Assembly: GCA_016794765.1 (NCBI GenBank)
Contig: JAEUJG010000084.1
Coordinates: 1 to 6,207 of the forward strand
Origin: Spirochaetaceae bacterium
GTDB lineage: Bacteria > Spirochaetota > Spirochaetia > Treponematales > Rectinemataceae
Direction of reading: 5' to 3'
Length of the DNA: 6,207 bases
The notes below the pieces were generated by a model. That model saw only the letters and a list, made by a program, of their open reading frames with translations. It made no database searches and had not been told where the DNA came from. The first letter of the stretch is position 1, and each line of letters opens with the position of its first letter. This document shows positions 1-4,770 of the stretch, in pieces. A program made the translations under genes and the position numbers.

Positions 1-117
1 TGGAGGACCGTCCGGATCGTCACCGAAGGCTTCGGGGCCGGCCTCGTCCGCGTCCTCGACGGCCTGGCCGAAGGCGACACGCTCAAGGTTCCGACCGGCG
101 CCGGGGAGCGGCGATGA
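1..117 (+). CDS. Periplasmic adaptor (HlyD/MacA-like membrane fusion protein), C-terminal end only
   Basis: Only the last 38 codons and the TGA stop are in the window; the 5' part lies to the left. The visible residues include a segment reading roughly GAGLVRVLDGLAEGDTLKVPTG. This has the pattern typical of the C-terminal membrane-proximal domain of RND/ABC adaptor proteins, where a 'G...V.VL.GL.EGD.V' segment closes the protein. It ends in a short basic tail (GERR). The stop overlaps the start of the next gene by 4 bases (ATGA), which suggests translational coupling with the ATPase and one adaptor-ATPase-permease operon like macAB or yknXYZ. In such systems the adaptor links the inner-membrane permease to the periplasm or an outer-membrane channel. 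The assignment rests on this short tail plus context, so it is less certain than its neighbours. Confidence 0.7.
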   Translation, partial: WRTVRIVTEGFGAGLVRVLDGLAEGDTLKVPTGAGERR

Positions 118-836
118 GCTCCCCGACCGCGCCGGGCCTCCCGCCGGGCCTCCCGCCCGAAGCCCGCCCCGCCGTGGAGCTCGAAGCCGCCCGCCGCCAC
201 TACGCGATGGGCGACACCGTCGTGCGGGCCCTGGACGGCGTGAGCTTCCGGATCGGCCGCGGCGAGCGCGTGGCCATCATGGGTCCTTCCGGCTCGGGCA
301 AGTCCACCTGCATGAACCTCATCGGCTGCCTGGACCGCCCCACGGGAGGCAGGGTCCTCCTCGACGGCGTCGACACCGCGGGCCTCCGCGACGACGAACT
401 CGCGGCCCTGCGAAACCGCGTGATCGGCTTCGTCTTCCAGCAGTTCCATCTCCTTCCCCGCCTCGACATCGCGCGCAACGTCGAAATTCCCCTGTTCTAC
501 GCGGGCGTCCGGCCCGCGGAGCGGCGCCGCCGGGCCCTCGCGGCCCTGGAGCGCGTCGGCCTCGCGGACCGCGCCCGGCACCGGCCGGCCGAGCTTTCGG
601 GCGGCCAGCGCCAGCGCGCCGCCATCGCCCGCGCCCTCGTCGCCTCGCCCGCCGTCCTCCTGGCCGACGAACCGACGGGCGCGCTCGACAGCGCGACGGG
701 CCGGACCGTGCTCGGCCTCTTCGACGAGATCAACGCGGCGGGCACCACCGTGATCCTCGTGACCCACGATCCGGAGGTCGGCCGCTCCTGCCCCCGCGTC
801 ATCCGGCTCCGCGACGGGCTCCTGGAGGAAGCGTGA
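114..836 (+). CDS. MacB/LolD-class ABC transporter ATP-binding protein
   Basis: This is a 240-residue cytoplasmic ATPase that powers the permease encoded next to it. All ABC motifs are intact: Walker A GPSGSGKST (57-65), Q-loop FQQFHLL (108-114), signature LSGGQ (161-165), Walker B VLLADE with catalytic E186, D-loop ALDS (190-193) and H-loop H218. The phrases 'RALDGVSF' and 'FQQFHLLPRLDIARNVEIPL' are typical of the MacB/LolD/YknY group, which drives mechanotransmission-type export or lipoprotein release. The ATG at 114 is favoured because GGGGAG lies 5 bases upstream and the start overlaps the adaptor stop. Family homology begins only near residue 21, so the first 20 residues are a Pro-rich extension, partly encoded by a 12-bp tandem duplication. 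A GTG at 174 is an alternative start but has no ribosome binding site. The stop overlaps the permease start by 4 bases (GTGA). The substrate cannot be read from the sequence. Confidence 0.97.
   Translation: MSSPTAPGLPPGLPPEARPAVELEAARRHYAMGDTVVRALDGVSFRIGRGERVAIMGPSGSGKSTCMNLIGCLDRPTGGRVLLDGVDTAGLRDDELAALRNRVIGFVFQQFHLLPRLDIARNVEIPLFYAGVRPAERRRRALAALERVGLADRARHRPAELSGGQRQRAAIARALVASPAVLLADEPTGALDSATGRTVLGLFDEINAAGTTVILVTHDPEVGRSCPRVIRLRDGLLEEA
131..154 (+). repeat. 12-bp perfect tandem duplication in the ATPase N-terminus
   Basis: The 12-mer GCCGGGCCTCCC occurs twice head to tail (131-142 and 143-154). In the ATPase frame it gives a repeated Gly-Leu-Pro-Pro unit inside the non-conserved Pro-rich N-terminal extension. 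The unit is a multiple of three, so changes in copy number would keep the reading frame. Confidence 0.85.
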
Positions 837-2020
837 TCGGCGAATCCCTCCGCATGGCCTTCGAAAGCTTCGCGGGCAACCGGCTCCGCGCCGCGCTGTC
901 CCTTGTCGGCGTCGTCATCGGCGTGGCGAGCGTCGTGGCCGTCACCGCGCTCTCGGAAAGCGGGGCCGCCGACGTGCGCCGGCAATTCGAGGCCTTCGGC
1001 CTCGACGCCGTGCAGGTCTTCTCGAACGGGAACGCCGGCGCGGCCGTCAGGCTCGACGAGGCCCTCGCCGACGAAATCCTGCGCGCCTTCCCCGAGACCA
1101 AGGCGGTCCTCCCCAAGGCCACCCTGCCCGGCTCCCTTTCCAGCGCGGCCGGCAGTCCCGCCGGGAGCGTCGTCGCCGTCGACTCGCGCTATTTCGCCGC
1201 GATGGACGCCAGGGTCGCGCTCGGCGCCGCCTTCAGCCCCTCCGACGAGTACCGCGCCCGGCCCGTCGTCGTCCTCGGCGCAGGCCTCGCGCGCGAGCTT
1301 TTTCCCGAAGGCTCGCCGATCGGCAAGACCGTCTCCTTCTCGGGCGACAAGCTCGCCGCGACGCTCCAGGTCGTCGGCGTCCTCGAGGCCAAGGAATCCC
1401 GCTTCATGGACGACTGGGACCGCGGCGCCTTCCTCCCCTTCAGGACGGCCGCGCTCCGCTACTTCGGCGGCCTCGAACCCCAGGTCCTGAGCGTCGTGGC
1501 CCGCGACCGCCGCCGCGTCGTGGCCCTCGGCGAGGATTTGCGCCGCTTCTTCCTGGACCGGAGCGGCGATCCCGAGGCCTTTTGGATCAGCTCCCCCAAG
1601 GAGTGGGCCGAGGAGAACGAGAAGATGATCCGCTCCTTGAGCCTCCTCCTGGGCGGCGTGGCGGCGATCAGCCTCCTCGTCGGCGGCATCGGCATCATGA
1701 ACATCATGCTCGTTTCGGTGACGGAGCGGAAGCGGGAGATCGGCGTCAGGAAGGCCCTCGGCGCGACGCGGCGCCACATCCGCGCCCAGTTCATGGTCGA
1801 GGCCGCCGTCCTCACCCTTTCGGGCGGCGTCCTCGGCCTCGCCCTCGGCATGCTCGCCGCCCTCCTGGCGGTGAAGGGCTTCGGCTGGGCCTTTGTCGCC
1901 AGCCCCGGCACCGCCCTCCTCGCGATGGGCGTCTCCGCGGCCGTCGGCCTCTTCTCGGGCATCTATCCCGCGGTCCGCGCGGCCCGCCTCGATCCCGTGG
2001 AGGCCCTGGCGGCGGAATGA
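833..2020 (+). CDS. MacB/YknZ-type ABC transporter permease (FtsX-like)
   Basis: This 395-residue inner-membrane permease is the membrane half of the exporter and partner of the ATPase just upstream. A cytoplasmic N-terminal amphipathic stretch leads into TM1 (about 20-40). A periplasmic MacB-type domain of about 225 residues follows, with 'RPVVVLGAGLARELFPEGSPIGKTV' and 'VVGVLEAKESRF' as in MacB_PCD proteins. An FtsX-like core comes next, with TM2 (about 271-296), TM3 (about 323-346) and TM4 (about 360-382). The coupling segment GIMNIMLVSVTERKREIGVRKALGATRRHI after TM2 and the ending YPAVRAARLDPVEALAAE are hallmarks of the family. The length matches stand-alone permeases such as YknZ, not the fused MacB of about 650 residues. 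The GTG start shares GTGA with the ATPase stop and has GGAGG 4 bases upstream, so translation is probably coupled. Likely roles are export of a peptide, lipopeptide or drug, or lipoprotein handling; the cargo is unknown. Confidence 0.97.
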   Translation: MIGESLRMAFESFAGNRLRAALSLVGVVIGVASVVAVTALSESGAADVRRQFEAFGLDAVQVFSNGNAGAAVRLDEALADEILRAFPETKAVLPKATLPGSLSSAAGSPAGSVVAVDSRYFAAMDARVALGAAFSPSDEYRARPVVVLGAGLARELFPEGSPIGKTVSFSGDKLAATLQVVGVLEAKESRFMDDWDRGAFLPFRTAALRYFGGLEPQVLSVVARDRRRVVALGEDLRRFFLDRSGDPEAFWISSPKEWAEENEKMIRSLSLLLGGVAAISLLVGGIGIMNIMLVSVTERKREIGVRKALGATRRHIRAQFMVEAAVLTLSGGVLGLALGMLAALLAVKGFGWAFVASPGTALLAMGVSAAVGLFSGIYPAVRAARLDPVEALAAE

Positions 2021-2045
2021 GCCGCCGCGATCGGGGCGCGGCGGC
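2021..2045. terminator. GC hairpin between convergent genes, possible bidirectional terminator
   Basis: A perfect 9-bp inverted repeat (GCCGCCGCG at 2021-2029, CGCGGCGGC at 2037-2045) with a 7-base loop begins immediately after the permease stop and ends 5 bases before the stop of the convergent nuclease gene. Its position fits transcript termination or 3'-end protection for both genes. Neither side has a T-tract, so an intrinsic terminator is not proven, and short GC inverted repeats arise easily in such GC-rich DNA. Confidence 0.4.
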
Positions 2046-2050
2046 CCGGA

Positions 2051-2488
2051 CTAGGCGCGGTATTCGAGCCAGCGCCCCCGCCCGGCCTCCACGGCGTCCC
2101 GGAGGCCGCGCTCGGTCCTCGTAAGGGACGCGTTGCCCGATTTAACCTCGACGAAGACCACCTCCTCGACCTTGCCGGCGGCGGCGCCGCGGAAGACGAG
2201 GAAGTCGACCGGCTTGCCGATAAAGCGGCATTCGGTGGGATCGAAGGGAAAGCCCGGCATCCAGGGCACGAGCTGCTCGGCCGCGAGGCCGCCGAGGACG
2301 GCCCGCGAGCGCTTCACGGCGTCGTCGCGCTCGGCGGCCACCCGACCGGCCAGGCCGCGCTCGGCCTCGAGGCGGCCGGAACGCCGGCCGAGGGCGAGGC
2401 CGAGGAGCAAGGCCAGGGCGAGGAGGACGGCCGCCGCGAGTATCGCCGCGGCGACGAAGGCCGGTCCGTAGGTGGTGGGTTCGGGCAT
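2051..2488 (-). CDS. Membrane-anchored Holliday junction resolvase-related endonuclease (COG4741/PF10107 type)
   Basis: This 145-residue protein has one N-terminal membrane helix (about 9-33, AFVAAAILAAAVLLALALLLG). A short basic and charged, coiled-coil-like linker (about 34-68) follows, then a PD-(D/E)xK-type nuclease core. Candidate active-site residues are E71 (AAEQLVPW), D95 (GKPVDFLVF) and E114/K116 (VFVEVKSG). A helix resembling 'TRTERGLRDAVEAGRGRWLEYR' closes the domain. The pattern EQ-x-P...FPFDPTECRFIGKPVDFLVF...VEEVVFVEVKSGNASL closely matches proteins annotated as Holliday-junction-resolvase-like endonucleases. Their cellular role is largely uncharacterised, so cleavage activity is inferred. 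The ATG at 2488 is chosen over an in-frame TTG at 2524 because the TTG falls in a likely -35 box and the first 12 extra residues look non-coding. It is a single-gene unit, convergent with the exporter and divergent from the radical SAM gene. Confidence 0.88.
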   Translation of the reverse strand: MPEPTTYGPAFVAAAILAAAVLLALALLLGLALGRRSGRLEAERGLAGRVAAERDDAVKRSRAVLGGLAAEQLVPWMPGFPFDPTECRFIGKPVDFLVFRGAAAGKVEEVVFVEVKSGNASLTRTERGLRDAVEAGRGRWLEYRA

Positions 2489-2495
2489 GCCGCGA

Positions 2496-2524
2496 AGTCT
2501 AGCCTCCCGGGGCCGCCCCTTCAA
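2496..2524 (-). promoter_or_regulatory. Predicted promoter of the nuclease gene, leaderless arrangement
   Basis: Reading the - strand, TTGAAG (2524-2519, 4 of 6 to TTGACA) is followed by a 17-base spacer and TAGACT (2501-2496). Seven bases later comes the ATG at 2488. The expected transcription start would fall at or next to the A of the ATG, giving a leaderless mRNA. A GGGAGG stretch (2510-2505) lies 16 bases before the ATG, too far for a usual Shine-Dalgarno site and upstream of the -10 box. This is a prediction from motif spacing only. Confidence 0.45.
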
Positions 2525-2538
2525 CAGGGGGGCCCCGG
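2507..2538. repeat. Palindrome centred between the two divergent promoters, candidate operator
   Basis: Arms CCGGGGCC (2507-2514) and GGCCCCGG (2531-2538) are perfectly complementary. After one mismatch the repeat continues for 3 more pairs (2516-2518 with 2527-2529), leaving the central bases CTTCAACA. The axis (2522/2523) is exactly the axis of the two flanking -10 boxes, so the palindrome fills both promoter spacers. That is where a dimeric regulator would act on both genes. It could also be a hairpin in read-through RNA or simple GC bias. No regulator gene lies next to it in this window. Confidence 0.5.
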
Positions 2539-2549
2539 CCGCCTATACT
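2521..2549 (+). promoter_or_regulatory. Predicted promoter of the radical SAM gene, leaderless arrangement
   Basis: TCAACA (2521-2526, 4 of 6 to the -35 consensus), a 17-base spacer and TATACT (2544-2549, 5 of 6 to TATAAT) precede the ATG at 2556 by exactly 6 bases. The predicted transcription start is therefore the A of the start codon. The GGAGG at 2550-2554 is only 1 base from the ATG, too close to work as a normal ribosome binding site, which is consistent with a leaderless message. TATACT stands out in otherwise very GC-rich DNA. Confidence 0.5.
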
Positions 2550-2555
2550 GGAGGC

Positions 2556-4436
2556 ATGCCCTTCCTCATCGCCGGCCCCGCCGACCTCGCCGCCCGCGGC
2601 CTCGCTCCGGGCGACCTCGACGCCGTCTTCGTCACGGGCGACGCCTACGTCGACCACCCCTCCTTCGCCATGGCCCTCCTCGGCCGCCTCCTCGAGGCCG
2701 AGGGCTTCAGCGTCGGCATCCTGGCGCGCCCCGATCCCGACGACACGGCGGCCTTCCGCCTCCTCGGCCGGCCCCGCCTGGCCTACCTCGTCGCCGCCGG
2801 CGCCCTCGATTCGATGGTCTCCTCCTACACGGCGAACAACAAGCCGCGCTCGGAGGACGACTACGCGCCGGGCGGCCGACCCGAGCTCTGCCTCCGCGGC
2901 GACGGGACGATCGGCCCCGGCAAGGCCGGCAGGCGGAACGCCCGCCCCGACCGCGCGACCATCGCCTACGTCGCCAAGTGCCGCGAGGCCTTCAAGGGCG
3001 TCCCCGTCGTCCTGGGCGGCGTCGAGGCCTCGCTCCGGCGGCTCGCGCACTACGACTACTGGTCGGACAAGGTGCGGCGCTCGATCCTCCTCGACGCCAA
3101 GGCGGACATCCTCGTCCACGGCATGGGCGAGCGCGCGTTGCTCGACATCATGCGCGCCCTGGCCGCCGCGCGCGCCGTCGGCGCGGATCCCGCGGAGGCG
3201 GTCGCCGGCCTCCGCGGCATCCGCGGCACGGCCTGGCGCTCGGGGAGGCGCCCCGAACTCGAGCCGGGCGGCTTCGTCGAGCTTCCGTCCTACGAGCGGG
3301 TCGCCGCCGACCCGGAGGCCTTTTCCGAGAGTTTCCGCCTCCAGTACCGGAACTCCGAGGCGGCGTCCGCCCTGGCCCTCCTCGAGGAATCCGGCGGCCG
3401 CTTCGTCGTCCAGGAGCCGCCCGCGGCGCCCCTTGGCGGCGCGGCCCTCGACCGGCTCTACGAACTGCCCTACGAGCGCGCGCCCCATCCGATGTACGAG
3501 GCTTCGGGCGGCGTGCCCGCACTCGAGGAGGTGCGCTTCTCCCTCGTGTCGAGCCGCGGCTGCTACGGCGGCTGCGCCTTCTGCGCCATCGCCCTCCACC
3601 AGGGCCGCTCCGTGACGGCGCGGAGCCGGGACTCCCTCGTCGCGGAGGCCCGCGTCCTCGCGGCCCTGCCCGGTTTCAAGGGCTACATCCACGACGTCGG
3701 CGGTCCGACCGCCAATTTCCGCGGTCCCGCCTGCGCCAAGATGGGGCGCGAGGGTCCGGGGGGCGGCGCCTGCGTCGACCGCCGCTGCCTCGCGCCGGAG
3801 CCCTGCCCGAACCTCCGGCCCGAACACCGCGACTACCTCGAACTCCTCCGCGCGATCCGCGCCGTGCCGGGCGTCAAGAAGGTCTTCGTGCGCTCGGGCA
3901 TCCGCTTCGACTACCTCATGCTCGGCGGCGACGGGCTCTTCCGCGAGATCGTCGCCCACCACGTCTCGGGCCAGCTCAAGGTGGCGCCCGAGCACGTCTC
4001 CGACAAGGTCCTGGCCCTCATGGGCAAGCCCTCCCGAGCCTCCTACGAAGCCTTTTCAAAGCGTTATGCGGAACTGAACCGCGAGCTCGGGCTCCGGCAG
4101 TACCTCGTGCCCTACTTCATCTCCGCGCACCCGGGCGCCGGACTGCCCGAGGCTATCGAGCTCGCCGAGCACCTCCGCGATACGGGCTTCGTGCCCGACC
4201 AGGTCCAGGACTTCTACCCGACGCCCGGCACCCTCGCGACGGCCATGTACCACACGGGCGCCGACCCCCTGACGGGCGAAGCGGTCCACGTCGCCCGGGG
4301 CGCCCGCGAGCGGGCCATGCAGCGGGCCCTGCTCCAGTACACCAAGCCCGAGAACCGGGAACTCGTGCGCGAGGCCCTCCTCGAGGCCGGACGCCGCGAC
4401 CTCGTCGGCCGCGGCCCGAAGTGCCTCGTGCCCTAG
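2556..4436 (+). CDS. ygiQ: YgiQ family (UPF0313) radical SAM protein
   Basis: This 626-residue protein is probably a cytosolic S-adenosylmethionine radical enzyme. The reaction catalysed by YgiQ proteins is not established, to my knowledge. The N-terminal UPF0313 domain shows VTGDAYVDHPSF (26-37) and GGVEASLRRLAHYDYW (154-169), both family signatures. The radical SAM domain (about 330-560) has the CX3CX2C cluster ligands C336, C340 and C343 in SSRGCYGGCAFC. It also has KKVFVRSGIRFDY (441-453), KVAPEHVS (475-482) and FYPTPGT (553-559). Four further cysteines, C393, C406, C411 and C417, lie between the 4Fe-4S motif and the VKKVF segment. The C-terminus ends soon after the 'PENRELVREALLEAGRRDLVG' segment, without the long tail some members carry. 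The start at 2556 is chosen because family homology begins there (MPFLIAGPADLAARGL); the frame is open upstream to 2472, but that stretch covers the promoter region and looks unrelated. It appears to be a single-gene unit ended by the terminator at 4487-4521. Confidence 0.96.
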   Translation: MPFLIAGPADLAARGLAPGDLDAVFVTGDAYVDHPSFAMALLGRLLEAEGFSVGILARPDPDDTAAFRLLGRPRLAYLVAAGALDSMVSSYTANNKPRSEDDYAPGGRPELCLRGDGTIGPGKAGRRNARPDRATIAYVAKCREAFKGVPVVLGGVEASLRRLAHYDYWSDKVRRSILLDAKADILVHGMGERALLDIMRALAAARAVGADPAEAVAGLRGIRGTAWRSGRRPELEPGGFVELPSYERVAADPEAFSESFRLQYRNSEAASALALLEESGGRFVVQEPPAAPLGGAALDRLYELPYERAPHPMYEASGGVPALEEVRFSLVSSRGCYGGCAFCAIALHQGRSVTARSRDSLVAEARVLAALPGFKGYIHDVGGPTANFRGPACAKMGREGPGGGACVDRRCLAPEPCPNLRPEHRDYLELLRAIRAVPGVKKVFVRSGIRFDYLMLGGDGLFREIVAHHVSGQLKVAPEHVSDKVLALMGKPSRASYEAFSKRYAELNRELGLRQYLVPYFISAHPGAGLPEAIELAEHLRDTGFVPDQVQDFYPTPGTLATAMYHTGADPLTGEAVHVARGARERAMQRALLQYTKPENRELVREALLEAGRRDLVGRGPKCLVP

Positions 4437-4439
4437 AAC

Positions 4440-4476
4440 GCGGGCGCGGGCGGACGCGGGCGGGCGCGGGCGGACG
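4440..4476 (+). repeat. Direct repeat (16-17 bp, 20-bp period) with G-quadruplex motif
   Basis: The 16-mer CGGGCGCGGGCGGACG is present at 4441-4456 and again at 4461-4476, separated by CGGG; the preceding G is also shared. The block is flanked on both sides by AACG (4437-4440 and 4477-4480). It contains five GGG runs (4442, 4448, 4458, 4462, 4468) separated by 3, 7, 1 and 3 bases, which meets the usual G3-N1-7 quadruplex rule on the + strand. It sits between the radical SAM stop codon and its terminator, so it would be in the 3' untranslated RNA. Function is unknown. Confidence 0.75.
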
Positions 4477-4486
4477 AACGCCGACG

Positions 4487-4521
4487 AAAAAGGCGGCCCT
4501 TCGCGGGGCCGCCTTTTGTTT
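4487..4521. terminator. Strong bidirectional intrinsic terminator
   Basis: A 12-bp stem (4488-4499 with 4506-4517; GC core GGCGGCCC/GGGCCGCC) closes a 6-base TTCGCG loop. On the + strand it runs into TTTTGTTT (4514-4521), ending the radical SAM transcript. On the - strand the A-run at 4487-4491 becomes a T-tract, ending the feo transcript. It lies between convergent stops at 4436 and 4546, as expected for a shared terminator. Confidence 0.92.
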
Positions 4522-4545
4522 ACGCGGGACGCGCGGTCAGCGCCG

Positions 4546-4770
4546 CTACCGGGGCTTCGCGCCGGGACCGGAACCGGAACACCCGGCGCAGCCCTCGCAG
4601 GAGGAACAGGCCGAAGCGCCGCTCCGCGACGAGTCCCCGGCGGCGCCGCTTGCATCGGAGCAACAGGACGGCGCCTTCCCGCGGATCGCCCTGAAGGCCC
4701 GCCGGGCGACGAAGGCCGCGGCCGCCGCGACGACGAGGGCCACGAGCGCCAGGTCGAGGGAGCCGCTCAT
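4546..4770 (-). CDS. FeoB-associated Cys-rich membrane protein
   Basis: This 74-residue protein begins with one membrane helix (about 5-24, LDLALVALVVAAAAAFVARR). A basic juxtamembrane segment (RRAFRAIRGK) follows, then a Ser/Gly/Cys-rich tail. The basic residues after the helix suggest a cytoplasmic C-terminus. Cysteines are C36-C37, then C55, C58, C61 and C64 in a regular CX2CX2CX2C array, able in principle to bind iron or an Fe-S cluster. The size, helix-plus-Cys architecture and place directly after feoB match the FeoB-associated Cys-rich membrane protein family (PF12669 type), thought to assist Fe(II) uptake in bacteria lacking FeoC; its exact job is unproven. The ATG at 4770 overlaps the feoB stop by 4 bases (ATGA), and GGGAG lies 7 bases upstream (4782-4778), so translation is likely coupled. 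A longer in-frame start at 4869 would lie inside feoB and is not favoured. Confidence 0.87.
   Translation of the reverse strand: MSGSLDLALVALVVAAAAAFVARRAFRAIRGKAPSCCSDASGAAGDSSRSGASACSSCEGCAGCSGSGPGAKPR

Noticed and set aside
174..836. GTG at 174 as the true start of the ATPase
   Set aside because: It matches the start of family homology but lacks a ribosome binding site, whereas the ATG at 114 has GGGGAG at 5 bases and the stop/start overlap.
497..1777. Long open frame on the - strand (426 codons) opposite the ATPase and permease
   Set aside because: The translation is rich in Ala, Gly, Glu, Asp and Arg, with no recognisable domain or membrane pattern. It mirrors the well-supported + strand genes; long antisense frames are expected at this GC content.
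2051..2524. Longer version of the nuclease starting at a TTG (2524)
   Set aside because: The TTG is part of a plausible -35 hexamer, there is no ribosome binding site before it, and the extra 12 residues (KGRPREARLRG...) do not resemble the membrane-helix start of the family.
2472..2555. N-terminal extension of the radical SAM protein
   Set aside because: It would overlap the nuclease start and the promoter region, and YgiQ homology begins at the ATG at 2556.
2499..3995. Long open frame on the - strand (498 codons) opposite ygiQ
   Set aside because: Low-complexity Ala/Gly/Glu/Arg composition, no family match, and it runs through the divergent promoter region; a codon-bias shadow of ygiQ.
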